Shown: piece after piece, positions 1 to 12,000 of the stretch
Layout of the letters: each line of letters opens with the position of its first letter
Position numbering within the stretch: position 1 is the first letter of the stretch
Assembly: GCA_037951105.1 (NCBI GenBank)
Contig: JBAMJV010012292.1
Span: 1 to 64,000 of the forward strand
Direction: 5' to 3'
DNA length: 64,000 nucleotides
From: Echinarachnius parma
Lineage: Eukaryota > Echinodermata > Echinoidea > Clypeasteroida > Echinarachniidae
Position numbers and translations under genes: made by a program
The notes under the pieces: model-generated
The model's database searches: none
Seen by the model: the letters and a program-made list of their open reading frames with translations, nothing else
What the model was told of the DNA's origin: nothing

Positions 1-456
1 GATGAATTGTGAGGGTCTACTAACGGGTAAGATACCATGAGCGCCAATAAGGGTGATGAGCGATGATGAACAGTCAGTTTAAGATAGGGCTTGGGTGAAC
101 AATGGAAATGGCTTGGATGAAAGACACATCGGTTTATTGACATTTAAAGGAACGTAATTGTTTACATTTACAAACACAATAAATAGCACCGTACTTTCAT
201 GCGTTTTTCGCAGAAGGAGACTACTCTGAAATAATCATCAGAACATCAATTCTTTGTCCAAAACTCTCTTTTTTGAGATTAGGTTATCCTAGAATGTTTT
301 GTTCTGCACAGCCACTTTCCAGCGTGTGCAAGTTACGCTATCTTTTCCGCTCATTCATCAAATTTGTTTACTCTAGGCGGACGACGTTACCAAGAAGGGG
401 GGGGGGGGGGGGGTCCTGACTTTAAAACTATGACTTGTATACTATGTTCCTTTTTT
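1..456. repeat. Direct repeat, left copy
   Basis: Near-identical to 2326-2785 in the same orientation, ending in the same poly-G tract and short tail. The homology resumes at about 877-990 (a GTCATGCCATAGAT motif, then poly-G, then poly-C), so 457-876 is extra sequence that the right copy lacks. No coding potential seen. Confidence 0.85.
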
Positions 457-527
457 AGTTCAAGTGGAATTGCTCCCAGCAAGTATTTATACTTTTACTC
501 ATTCCCATGAAACGCCCGCCATTCTAG

Positions 528-599
528 AGACTTCGTGGCTCGATGGTTTGAGCACTGTCTAGCAATCCGGAGGTCTCTGTTCGATCCCCGGCGAAGCCT
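528..599 (+). repeat. tRNA-like head (SINE or tRNA pseudogene)
   Basis: A tRNA-like module: acceptor arms pairing at 6 of 7 positions (531-536 with about 591-598), a clean 4-bp D stem GCTC/GAGC around a GATGGTTT loop (A-box-like), a B-box-like TGTTCGATCCC, and a T7 run right after (Pol III terminator). The anticodon and T stems pair poorly, so it is not a functional tRNA. It lies inside the 420-bp segment that distinguishes the two copies of the local direct repeat, which fits a tRNA-derived SINE insertion. Confidence 0.5.
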
Positions 600-876
600 A
601 TTTTTTTCATCAAAACAAAATGTTATATTCATCACAACATAAAAATGTTCTTTCTTACATGCAATTTTACAGCATAGCTTGCATTTAGTTCTACATCGAC
701 CATTCTCCATAGGTATAATACACAGGAACCATTATCGGCAGTTAGGAAGAGGCATGCGTTACAGATTATCGTTGATTTCTCACCAAATAACCTGAAATAG
801 TTCATTAATTACACCCTTTCCGTTCCTCATAAGTTTCTAAACATGTTCATAGGTCTTATGATTTTTTTATTTTTAT

Positions 877-1261
877 TGTCATGCCATAGATTTAAAAACG
901 AATAGCTCTGGCCGTACTGGGGGGGGGGGGGGGGGGCTTGAGGGGCGCTTGCCCCCCCCCCCCACCCCCCCGCAAAAAAAGTCAATCATGCCTTTTTTCT
1001 GGGGTTATATCGCGAGTTGAGATGGATCGCGCTATACATAGTTGCGTATAATATTTTCCAGACAATTGCCCAATGCCTATCCGAGGGTGAAGACAGATTT
1101 ATTGGGGGTGACAAAATGGACCATCTTGATCCGTGTTATACTTGAAACGCGATTTAATGGGTTCAATACGTTAAAGGGATCTAGTAACTTTGCTGACATG
1201 TGCAATACGAGATTGACTCTCGTCAAGCCTGTATCCAGGGGGTGGTGCATTGGGTTCGAAC

Positions 1262-1310
<49 letters not shown>

Positions 1311-2325
1311 ACCCCCCCCCCCCCCCCCCCCCCCCCATTCAGAAAGGTCCCCCTTTCACTGGTCTCGACCATTTTAACAAATAGTCTAGTCTGCGAAAAC
1401 AAAGTTACGACGGAACACCCTCCCCAACTGATAGGATTTTCAACCAATTGCCTCGCGTCTTAAACCAATTGTGGAGGTGGTCTTGGCTGAGAAAATATTT
1501 GGCGACGGATAACCCAATCCCCCCCCCCCCCCCTTCTTCTCCCCACTGAGTGAACTGTCAACAAATTATTTGGCTCTCAGCCGCAAAATTATCATCCCCC
1601 AGGTGTTAGAACCAGCCTGTCTACGCCACTGCTAGTAGTAGTAATAAATATACTAAAACTACAACCGTGTTGTGTATCGAGGTAAACCAGTGGCGTAGCG
1701 ACGGAGGGGGGGGGGGGGGGGGCGGGGGATAGGTGGAGCACGTGCCCCCTCCCATAATGGGGAAAAACAATATGAACCATATATGGGGACATTAAACACA
1801 AAGAAATGCAGTCAGCAGACCCCTCATACACCCTTTTGTTCTGAGAATAGTTTATGAACGGAAACAAACGACAAAACTGTATCTTTAAAAATGCCGATTG
1901 TCATGTAGTAGTAAGTAAGAGAGCTCAATCTTTCCACGAGATGTGTGCAAACTACATATTCTTCCTGGTATACGTCAGGAATGAGAAATCAACAATAAAG
2001 GGATGCCTGTAAATGTCCAACTGATAGAAAATCACTTGGAGCTTTTCCATTTCTCTTATGCCGTGTTAATTAGCTTATGGTAAGAGAATAATAAAATAGG
2101 GTTAGATTTTTTTTTCTCAAATGTCCCATTAGTATGCCGAGATCTATCATTCAGCTCATGAGCGTTACTAAACGGTCATAAACCTTATATAGTAATACAA
2201 ATCTGACGCATATTTTCGTTTTTTAACCAGAAAGTAGTGTTCTTTTCAATGCCTTTATTCTTCATTGTTCACACAAATATCTAAATAACAACTCATGACT
2301 GTACGAGGGGGTCTCACATAGAGGG
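877..2325. repeat. Non-coding, homopolymer-rich stretch
   Basis: No gene seen. It holds poly-G/poly-C tracts (about 920-962, 1519-1533, 1706-1722) and, at about 1690, a copy of the GTGGCGTAGCGA motif followed by poly-G that recurs at 4518 and, more diverged, near 5262 and 59448. Proline- or glycine-rich reading frames here are translations of the homopolymers. Confidence 0.6.
1263..1336. repeat. Poly-C tract of 74 nt
   Basis: An almost pure C run broken by a single A at 1311. The minus strand is poly-G and could form G-quadruplexes. The length may be inexact in the assembly. Confidence 0.9.
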
Positions 2326-2890
2326 ATGAATTGTGAGGGTCTACTAACGGGTAAGATAACCATGAGCGCCAATAAGGGTGATGAGCGATGATGAACAGTC
2401 AGTTTAAGATAGGGCTTGGGTGAACAATGGAATGGCCTTAGATGAAAGACACATCGGTTTATTGACATTTAAATTAACTTAATTTTTCACATTTACAAAC
2501 ACAATAAATACCACCGTACTTTCATGCGTTTTTAGCAAGGAAGACTACTCTGAAATAATCATCAGAACATCAATTTCTTTGTCCAAAACTCCTATTTTGA
2601 GATTAGGTTATCCTAGAATGTTTTGTTCTGCACAGCCACTTTCCAGCGTGTTGCAAGTTACGCTATCTTTCCGCTCATTCATCAATTTTGTTTACTCTAG
2701 GCGGACGACGTTACCAAGAAGGGGGGGGGGGGGGGGGGGGGTCCTGACTTTAAAACTATGACTTGTATACTATGTTCCTGTTTTAATTGTCATGCCATAG
2801 ATGTGGTACTGGTTGGGGGGGGGGGGGGGCTTGAGGGGCGCTTCTCCCCCCCCCCCCTCCCCCGCAAAAAGGTCAAGCATGCCTTTTATC
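2326..2890. repeat. Direct repeat, right copy
   Basis: Right-hand copy of the duplication that starts at base 1. Here the sequence runs from the poly-G tract at about 2721 straight into the GTCATGCCATAGAT motif, without the 420-bp segment present in the left copy. About 1.9 kb of unrelated DNA lies between the copies. Confidence 0.85.
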
Positions 2891-3162
2891 TAATTCGATA
2901 ACAGTGATTGAAAAAAATGATATTTCTTTAGAAAAGAAAACACAGATTTTACTTCATGTCAAGTCGAATTTCCTTCCCTAGTATGCGCCAGATTGCATAA
3001 TTTCAAGTAAAACATTGCAAAAGCACCTTTACCGTGCACCCACTTACCATCACACCCAATAATCACCCTTCCCCTTCTCGGTTATTGTTTCGCTCCTTCG
3101 GGAATCGGTCTTGTATACGTCTGGAATACAATGTTCATGTTAAATGTTGCTTGTAAGTATCG

Positions 3163-3496
3163 GTGTGGTTTACGGGTACACCATGTGAGATGGGTGGATT
3201 GGTAAGTCCTGAAAAGGACTATGGTAGTCCTAGAAAGGACTGTTGGTGTAGTCTGAAAAGAACTGTTGGTATTCTTTCTAGAATACAACAGTCTTTTTCA
3301 GGACTATCCCAACAGTCCTTTATAGGACTACCAACAGTCCTTTCTAGGACTACCAACAGTTCTTTTTAGAACTCTCCTAGAAAGAATACCAACAGTTCTT
3401 TTCAGAACTACACCAACAGTCCTTTCTAGGACTACCATAGTCCCTTTCAGGACTTACCAATCCACCCATCTCACATGGTGTACCCGTAAACCACAC
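3163..3496. mobile_element. Palindromic MITE with reiterated GGACT motifs
   Basis: A 334-bp imperfect palindrome with termini GTGTGGTTTACGGGTAC and its complement. The arms and loop consist largely of AGTCCT..AGGACT units and AGAACT variants, so the element is both a foldback and a cluster of small hairpins. ATGTTCATGTT occurs just outside both ends (about 3131 and 3503). No transposase frame, so non-autonomous if mobile. Confidence 0.75.
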
Positions 3497-3739
3497 GTAT
3501 TAATGTTCATGTTGTTTTGTCATAAAATAATGCCTTGGATGCACTGTTTGAACTGAATACGTCACTTTGCGAAATTTTTTTTTTTTGGGGGGGGGGGGGG
3601 GCGTGCATTGTAGCTTTTCTTCATAAATCAATCATAACCTCTTATGTTTGTAGAATCATGACGATGATGACGCACAAACGCACATTATAGTACATGTCGT
3701 CAAGGCAGAATTTATTTTCTAGGCAATGTACCAGATTTC

Positions 3740-3860
3740 ACAGTTTCAAGTCCAAAAATGCAAATGCGCCCTACAGTGGGAGGGGGGACACCCCCTCCCA
3801 CACCTTTTTCCCCAGCTCAGTCGCTTCGCTCCCTCGCAATATCCGGTGGTGATGCGGATT
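3740..3860. repeat. Fragment of poly-G associated repeat family
   Basis: A short GC-rich block that shares a GTGGGAGGGGGACACCCC-like core with 5330-5370, in the opposite orientation. No gene. Confidence 0.4.
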
Positions 3861-3899
3861 TGGTTTAGCCCCCCAACAAAAATGTTTTGCTCATTACGC

Positions 3900-4250
3900 C
3901 ACTGACTAATAGAGTTTTTTTTAGATTTTTCAAATTTGAACTTCATTTTCATAACGAGCATGACAAATAATGTCTAAATACCAAAAAATCAATTAAATAT
4001 GTTAAGTATTGGCTGAGATATGCCCATCCAACTTAATTGTACTTCAATAGGCAATCAGTGTTATAGTGCTCTGGTTCATAAGTTATGAATCAGTGCACTA
4101 TAACACTGATTCGCCTATTGGACAAACAAATAATTCGGATGGTCGTATCTCAGCCAATACTTAACATATTCAATTGATTTTCATGATTTAGACATTATTT
4201 GTTATGCTCTTTCTGAAAATGAAGCTCAAATTTGAATATTCTAAGATAGG
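3900..4250. mobile_element. Palindromic MITE
   Basis: Two arms of about 165 bp in inverted orientation meet at a centre near 4083. The left arm contains TTAAGTATTGGCTGAGATA and the right arm its complement at about 4145. The outer ends carry CAAATTTGAACTTCATTTTC and its counterpart. The arms differ by scattered substitutions, suggesting an old foldback element. No coding capacity. Confidence 0.7.
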
Positions 4251-4514
4251 TATTTATGACGTCATAGATGACATCACACTTCGCCACTCTATAGTGTGCA
4301 TTTGAAGTTTGTCTTTATTTCAAAATTGCGACGTAGAGGGATTTCTAATAAACGTCAGCGCCTCCGAAAGAGATTTGTTTCCAGTGGAGTTTGATTTATT
4401 CTGTGATCAATAATGCACAACGCGATCGCCATAATAAACGACACAGCATGATTAAACAAACGAACGCACAAACACCAATACATACTCACACTCACTACTT
4501 TATATGATAAATGC

Positions 4515-4660
4515 GTCCAGTGGCGTAGCGAGGGTCAACGGATTGGGGGGGGGGGGGGGGGGGGCACAACTGCGATCGAGCGGAGCGCCCAAGCCCGAGG
4601 GCGCGAAGGGGGCGGGGGGGGGGGGGGTGGGAGGGAGTGCATACCTTTTGTATTTTTTTT
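4515..4660. repeat. GTGGCGTAGCGA/poly-G repeat
   Basis: The motif GTGGCGTAGCGAGGG is followed by two G runs (about 4544-4564 and 4613-4627) and a GAGTGCATACC end. A related copy, complete with a GGTGCATACC end, lies at 5262-5415. A dispersed repeat of unknown class. Confidence 0.5.
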
Positions 4661-6722
4661 TTTACTCGCAATCTTGCAACCTGGTGCATACCTTGGAAGA
4701 AAATATGATAATACATAAGTTAAAGAAATCATGATTTAAATCATCTCCTCATGATTAGACGCTATACAAACACAATCAAACAGCTATACAAACACAATCA
4801 AACCTACACACAAACCGTACTTCAATACGCTCACGTCATCCTTGCATGTTTATACTTATTTGGGGAGGGTGTGGGATCTACGCCCGTGAACACACGTGGA
4901 GAAATATTGAAACTGGTGTTTAAAATATCTCTTTAGAGGTATGGCTATTAATCTTCTTATCCTTATTACCATTATTATTGTCATTATGCATTTTGTATGA
5001 TTTTATTGAGATTTTATTGAGATTTAACATCGAAAACATGGGGGATTGTTTGGGTACTTGTACAGGCCACTCCAGCATCAAAAAGTGGGGGATATATCCC
5101 TTATCCCCCGCAATCTATAAGGTGAACACACTAAGACACACGCTGTTGATCACATGTATAATCTCCTGCATGGTGGAACTGTTGTTACTGGCTTACATTT
5201 GAATTCAGATCTATCTGGTTAAGTGGATCTGTAAATGATGTGCTTGTTGTAGAAGGATTATTTTCAAGAAGGGGGGGGGGGGGGAAATGTTCTCTAAAGT
5301 GGAGGGCATCACGAGGGAACGAAGTGGACCAAGCGGGGGAGGGGTTGTCCCCCTCCCACTGGAGGGAGCTTTTGCATATTTTTGGCTTTAAATTGTGCGA
5401 TTCGGTGCATACCCGAGACAGAAATATGATATGATTCATAGTTCCAGCTATGGAATCAAACATAATGTATGCAAATGAAAAAAGGGGGCATCCAGTCCCC
5501 CGCCTGTTAGCCCAAGTACCGCGTGAGTAGACCCACGACACGGGTCCGTTTTGGTTCAGTAGGCCTATGCTCAACTGATGCAGATGTCGACTCTGGAGAA
5601 GATGACTGGTGCCCTTTGCCTAGATATTTTGGACTACGTAGTGCAGCTAATACATGTAATAATACTAATAATGAAACACTTTTTTATAGTGCATAACACA
5701 AGAACATAATTGCATGTCCCTATGCGCTTTTATTATCACCCTCAGTGGTCATCAAGTACTAGTCAAACCCACACAATTATCTTGCGCACCATCTCAACTT
5801 CCCGGGGAGCATACTAGCCAATGGCAGCATATGATAGCGCCCAGGCTAATTAGCACCCGACCAAGTTCTCATTTACACTCCTGGGTAGAGAGCAGCTATG
5901 TGGATTAAATGCCTTGCTGAAGGGCAAACGGGAGTGGCAGGGTTAAAACCATATAGGATAATACTCAACCAATATATACAAAATATAAACAGAGAAATTA
6001 AAACAACCCCATGGAAGTGTTATAATGTGGAGGGATAAACAGCTTAGCGACATATCCCATGACATAAACATTCAACATACATGTTACAGTGAAACAAATA
6101 AAATAACATAATTGATGTCAAAGACCAAAATGCCACCAAAAAAAAGTCAAGACTAGAGCAATGTCATACATGACGTGGCAAGTTACACATCTTCTTTACT
6201 TGTCCCAACTGTATTAAGCAATATTTTTATATTATTGTTTTATATGTAAGCGTGAAACAATTTTTATATTTGAGTCCCAAGACTATTCAATAATTAAGAA
6301 CTAATGCGAACAACTACCCCCTAAAGGAAGCAACTTATATTAACATAAGAACAAGGATTTAGAATTTTTTTAACTTATAGCTAAATAATCTATGCATGTA
6401 CTTGAATGTAGGCATAAGAAAACTGTTTGTGTGTGTGTGTGTGGTGTATGTAGTTTCGAAGAATCATATGTATGCTTGTATGTGTGCATGGTTATGTGTG
6501 GGTGTATATTCGAATTTACAAGTTTACATGTATATATTATAGGTATGTTTTGTAAGAATAATATATTTAAGAAAATGATAATAGAGGAATAAGATTAAAA
6601 AGATATGAGATGTAAATGGTAAAATGAATCAACAAAATATGAATTTTACAAATAGTATGAAATAAGTAAATATTAAAAAAAATATCACATGAACACATAC
6701 AACACATGCACATGTTAATCAG
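4661..6722. other. Intergenic, no gene recognised
   Basis: AT-rich DNA. It holds a diverged poly-G repeat at 5262-5420, a (GT)n tract at about 6427-6445 followed by TGTATG-rich sequence, and short unsupported frames. The reading frame antisense to 5185-5574 runs through the poly-G repeat and is not credible as a gene. Confidence 0.5.
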
Positions 6723-6809
6723 TATTTTATTACGTAATTTCGTGAGATATTACGTTAACAAGAGAGAGCCCCGCTAGCGCGCACGTAGGTCACGTGATGT
6801 CAATTTCGT
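6723..6809 (+). repeat. DIRS left inverted terminal repeat
   Basis: The core TATTTT at 6723-6728 is followed by an outermost ~30-bp segment unique to this end, then by 6750-6809, which matches the inverted complement of 21671-21728 with one length difference. The segment from the core to about 6764 is complementary to 21445-21487 in the internal complementary region. Confidence 0.88.
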
Positions 6810-6993
6810 TAGCGCCATGTTTTGCGTGTGGAAAAATCCACACGAGGTCGCAGAATTTGAGGAAAATTCCTTGTTTTCGTGTTTGAACTATTTTCTCTTT
6901 GATATATTCGGATCACATATTCATCAAAGCATCTTCTTGGACAGTTTATACCCAGTTTTGTTTTGCTCTTGACGGATAATTCTAACGCCGAAA

Positions 6994-7545
6994 TGACGGA
7001 CTCGACAAAGACAAAGTCGACATCGAAATCTACGCGCAGCGGGCCCGCTGCTATTCCTTCTCCCGCGCCGTGTGCGCAGGGCAGCAAGGAGCGTACTGTT
7101 GAGACCGATACAATCGGAGACAGTACGGGAGTGGCCACTACTCGAATATGAACAAATCGACTTCTTCGACAGCTGCCTCTAAAGAGGCGTCGAAATTCAA
7201 CAAAAGACTTGATAAACTCGAGAGTTAGTGGCGCAGATTGCAGAGGCAGTGGGGTCCCAAAGCAAACGGACTCATGCCGATGTTGATTACGCTCAGGGCC
7301 TGTAGACCCGAACCTAGCGGGGGAACAAGTGGAAATGGACTACAACATGGAGTATGACGAACTCATTGATGAAAGTGATGATCGTGCATCTTGCTCTGTG
7401 TATGATGTGGACAATTCGGAGGGACAAGATGATAGCTCTCTGTACGGCCAAGCGCAAGGCTGCCCCGTCGGCATCCCCAGCCTGGCAGCCAAATTTGCTC
7501 CGCCTAAAGATGTTGGCGAACCTATTGAAGAAAACATTGCCCAAT
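6994..7545 (+). pseudogene. DIRS gag, 5' part, frame-broken and cut by BEL insertion
   Basis: Gag-like coding sequence from the probable ATG at 6994. A Ser/Thr/Lys-rich segment ends at a stop at 7149-7151. Recognisable coding sequence continues in a second frame (7148 to about 7228), then a third (about 7228-7300), and returns to the first frame at about 7300. The acidic segment 7329-7545 (DESDD, DDSSLYG, GIPSLAAKF) is open and runs up to the BEL target site. At least three small indels therefore disable the N-terminal half unless they are sequencing errors. If one target copy and the BEL are removed, the frame joins directly to the gag frame after 17652. Confidence 0.75.
7541..7545. repeat. 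BEL target-site duplication, left copy (CCAAT)
   Basis: CCAAT directly precedes the left LTR terminus TG at 7546 and is repeated at 17648-17652 after the right LTR terminus CA. Five-bp duplications are typical of BEL/Pao. Confidence 0.93.
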
Positions 7546-8864
7546 TGTAACTGCCACTCAAGACAAAAGTACCAACGCTGGAACGGATGTTGATTAATAA
7601 ATCGAATGTTCGAAGTATTTATTCGCACAACAGTGCCGTGAAACTGTATATAAAGAACAATGCAAAGAAATATAATAAATGCTCAGTAAAACTGTGTGTA
7701 AAAACAATGCATAGAAATACAGTGTGTTGTTTGATAACAATGAGTACATTCTTGACACTAGCACTATAATGAGTTTCCTTTCTTCATAAATCACATGGCT
7801 TGTGATATAAAAAATAATCGTGAAATTACTGTTTATCAGTGTCTTATGAACATAACACATTACATTAGTGAAATGTTTCAGCTTAACTATAAAACCTCTT
7901 GTCAATACACGAATCAAATGAAGACTTCTCGGGTTTAATATGTCTGGAAGTTACGAGACAAACTACTGTTGTTTAACTGCTCTAACATTGATTCTCTACT
8001 CTAAATGACGATTATTTATCTTACATACACAGTATCACAACATCACAACTACAGCTTAAAAACATAAGCTTTATAACATCCTCACAATCATTTGGACACT
8101 TAACACATGAGTTATAATTACGTAAGATGGATCAAAAGTGGCAATGCCGATCCATTTTTCACAAGAGTACGTGTACAATCGCTGATGTGTGCGATTGCTT
8201 ATATGTAGTTTCTACATCGTAAGCTTTCTTTATCAACAGTACAATAAATTAGTTAAAGAACTAGCGATGTTTCATTTATAACAAATCGCCATATCATATA
8301 GTAAGAATTAAACAAATCTTGAATAACTTCTTCCGTAAAAACTCACCTCGTTGGCTGGACATCATTGCCTTAAAGACAGCATAAATACGAAAATTAAGAG
8401 GGCATTTTTGAAACGATGTGTATCCCTCGGATCAAAATCCAAAATGGCGAAAAGCACTCGATGGCGCATTAATACACCCAAGTCATATTGAGTTAAACAT
8501 AATATATATGGGAGAAGTCTCGTTGGAAGAAGGGTTTTGACTTGTTATAACAATCATAACATTTATAAGAGTTATTCGAATTATTCAGATAATCAAACCT
8601 TTAAATACAAAAACAGTTATCTGCCTGCAAATGAGGAACTATATCTTCAGCGCGCATATAAATTATGCGCGTCAATGTAATCAATACTCAAATCAGTGCA
8701 CGCGAATAAATTGCGTTAAAAAGAACCACGAAAGATTGTGCGGGCTAAAGGCTCGCCCACGGAGGCTCGCCCACGGAGGCTCGGGACGTTCAATGCAGCA
8801 CACAAAGTGCGTGCGATGCTCAATCTACATTATTCATTGCATAATCTCACTGGCAGCAGCCACA
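7546..8864 (-). repeat. BEL 3' LTR
   Basis: 1319 bp; on the minus strand it begins TGTGGCTGC and ends GTTACA. An AATAAA polyadenylation signal on the minus strand lies at 7618-7623, near the outer end. It contains a small internal duplication (GGCTCGCCCACGGA at about 8751-8780), shared with the other LTR. The plus-strand sequence 7594-7917 is AT-rich with only incidental frames. Confidence 0.93.
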
Positions 8865-9038
8865 CTCCCACCCAAGAATCACAAGTGATTTCTTTACTTT
8901 CAATTATCTTAGGTACAATTCAAATTATTAATCAAAAGTACGATCCTAACAAAGTATATTACAATCAAACAAAATTTTAGGATGTCAATGAAAAGGGATG
9001 TGAGGACTACCAAAAATAATCAAGGTCACACTAAGCGA
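8865..9038 (-). other. BEL 3' untranslated segment with polypurine tract
   Basis: Between the pol stop and the 3' LTR. On the minus strand the last bases before the LTR read TTGGGTGGGAG (8865-8875), a candidate primer for plus-strand synthesis. Nothing else was recognised here, and no env. Confidence 0.6.
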
Positions 9039-12000
9039 CTATTTAGAGTTAGGAATCAAGACGATCAGTTTGTGAACAGGTCTTTCGAGGACAGTTCTCT
9101 TGTGGAGAGGCTTTCCGTGCTTGTCTAGGTCTCGAGTTGCCATGACAAGCTTTACTTTGCGAACTAAGCCGTCATCGCTGGGGAACGTCTCAACAACCTT
9201 AGCAATGCTCCAGTCTGTTCTGCATAGGCCTTCATCTTTGAGTATGACTATGTCGTTCACTTCAAGGTTCCGTTGCGGTTCTGTCCAAATCTTTCTGGGT
9301 TGGAGAGTATGCAGGTACTCTTTCTTCCATCGAGCCCAGAATAGATTTGTCAAGTATTGGACACGTCGCCATCTTTTCCTCAGATAGAGGTCCTCTTTCA
9401 CAAATTTCCCTGGTGGAGGCATCACAAGGCCTGATTTCATAGTCAGGACGTGATTTGGAGTCAAGGGGAGTGGGCCGTCTGGAGATTCCAAGTTCTCAAC
9501 AGTCAAGGGTCGACTGTTGACGATGGCCATAGCCTCGTATAGAAATGTTCGAAGAGATGATATACTGAGTTGAGTTCCTGACTGCTCCAGTATGCCATCG
9601 AGAACATTTCTGACATTCCTGATTTGCCTTTCCCAGACTCCTCCCATGTGACTTGAAGAGGGGGGATTCAACTTGAATTCACAATCAAGTTTCAGGAGTT
9701 GGGTTGCCACTTGATCTCCATCCAGTTCACGTAGGGCTTGCTTCAATTCGTGTTTGGCACCGATGAAGTTTGTACCTTGGTCGCAACGAATGAGGCGAAC
9801 ATTTCCCCGGATTGCGATGAAGCATCTCAATCCATTGAGAAATGCATCTGTGGACATGTCGTCCAACACTTCGATATGCACAGCTCTCATCGACATGCAT
9901 GTCAGAATGAGTCCATACCGCTTCAACTCCTTTCGTCCTTCTTTGATGATGAAGGGTCCAAAGCAGTCTAGACCACAGTAGGTGAAAGGGGGAGAAGGTT
10001 CTAGTCGGTCTTGTGGTAGATCAGCTGCCTTTTGTCCTTTCGGCTTGCCTCGATGTTTGATGCAGTGAATGCATTTGCTGATTAGAGAAGAGACAATGCG
10101 TCTGCAACCAGTGATCCAATATCCACCCGAGCGAATAGCATTGATGGTCATGTTTCTTCCCTGATGTGCTGTTCTCTCATGGTAGCGCCAGACGATGAGT
10201 TTTGAGAGGTGGCTTTCCTTCGATAGGATGACAGGATGTTTTGCGCCGTACATCATTTCAGCCTTCTTCAACCGACCTCCCACCCGTAGCAGATCGTGAT
10301 CATCGAGGAACGGGTCAAGCTGTCTCAATGGGTTGCATTTCGAAATGGTTGAGCAGCCCATTTTGATCTGTTTTCTTTCGTCGTGAAAGGCTTCTTTTTG
10401 GATTGCTCGGATGAGATTCCTCTCTGCAACTTGCTTTGATTCTATTTCATCAATGCGCAATCCTTTTCGTCTGTAGCAGCACTTCACTATCACTGCGACT
10501 GCAGTTAGTGCATTCTGTAGGCTTGAGAACCGAGTCAATCTGGCTTCAAAGGATGTGAAGTTCTTTGCCTGTGTTGCATGAACTGTGGCGGATTTCACTT
10601 CAACATCGTCTGCAGAGACTTCGGCAGTGATCTCTTGAGGAGAAATCTCACTCTCCCAAAGAAATGAAGGTCCTGTTAGCCAGTTTGACGACAACATCTC
10701 TTCCGTTGTCAATCCACGAGATGCATGATCTGCTGGATTCTCAGCGCTGGCTACGTAGCTCCACTGTTCAGGGCGTGAAGTCTGGAGAATACGTTCTACG
10801 CGGTTGGCAACAAACATGTGGAAACGCTTTGTTTCATTTTGAATGTAGCCTAGCACGACCTTTGAGTCGGTCCAGAAGTGGTGCTTGGCAGACTTGTAGT
10901 CAAGTTCATTGCTCAGGATATTTGCGATTTTCACTGAGCAAGTAGCTGCCTGGAGTTCTAGTCTTGGGATCGTCGTTGGTTTCAGAGGGCACACTCGTGC
11001 TTTTGCCATGACCAAAGAACAGTGAACATCACCACTTTTGTTCTTCAGCCGCACGTAAGAGCATTGGCCATATCCTGACAAGGAAGCATCGGAGAAGTGG
11101 TGAAGTTCAACTTCTGTTGGCTTTCCAAAGTCTTGTGGTTGGAAGCAACGAGGGATCTTGATTGAGTCCAGTTTCAACATTTCTTGTCTCCACTTTTCCC
11201 ATTGTGGACGGAGTTCCTCGGGTACAGGATCGTCCCAGTCCATCTTGTTTCTGCACATCTCCTGCAAGATTAGTCTCCCAACGAGAACAAGAGGTGCAAT
11301 CAGACCCAGAGGATCGTAGATGGATGCGACAGTGGCAAGTAACCCACGTCTGGTCAGAGGGTTGTCTTTGAGCGCGAGTCTGAAGCAGAACTCGTCTGAG
11401 TCTATGCACCATTGTAGGCCGAGTGCTCTTTCAATGGCTGTCGATTCATGCTGACCGAGTTCTAGGCTTGTTTTGGCACCGGCAGCACGTTCCGACTCTG
11501 GAATGCTGCTTGTCACTCGTGGATTGTTGCATATGAATTTGTGCAGACGTAGATTGCCTTGTGCACACATGCTGACTGCCTTTTTGATAAGGTTAATGGC
11601 ATTTTCTTCGGTAGACTCACACTTCAGGCCATCATCGACATAGAAGTTTCTTGTGAGGAAGTCAGCAGCTTCTACACTGATTTCCTTGTGGTCTTTGGCG
11701 ATTTGTTTCAAACCGAAGTTGGCACATCCTGGAGAGGAAGTTGCGCCGAAGAGATGGACTTTCATTCTGTAGTCCACTGGGGTCTTGGATAGATCCCCAT
11801 CCTCCCACCACAGAAACCGAAGGTAGTCCTGATGTTGCCTTGATACCCGAAACTGATGGTACATCTTTTCTACGTCACAGGTGAAGGCGATTGGTTCCTG
11901 CCGAAACCTGCACAGGACTCCTATCAGTGGGTTGATGAGGTCAGGCCCTTGTAGAAGGTGATCGTTTAGACAAGTTCCTTGATAACGGGCGCTGCAGTCA

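Noticed and set aside
528-599. Functional tRNA gene
   Set aside because: Anticodon and T stems do not pair well, so only a tRNA-like head is claimed.
1042-1463. Proline- or glycine-rich frames on both strands
   Set aside because: They are translations of the 74-nt C run and exist in several frames at once.
4495-4734. Overlapping Gly- and Pro-rich frames
   Set aside because: Produced by the poly-G repeat; no family similarity or splice context.
8865-9038. env-like gene that would make the BEL element an endogenous retrovirus
   Set aside because: Only 174 bp lie between pol and the 3' LTR, and the 5' leader has no such frame.
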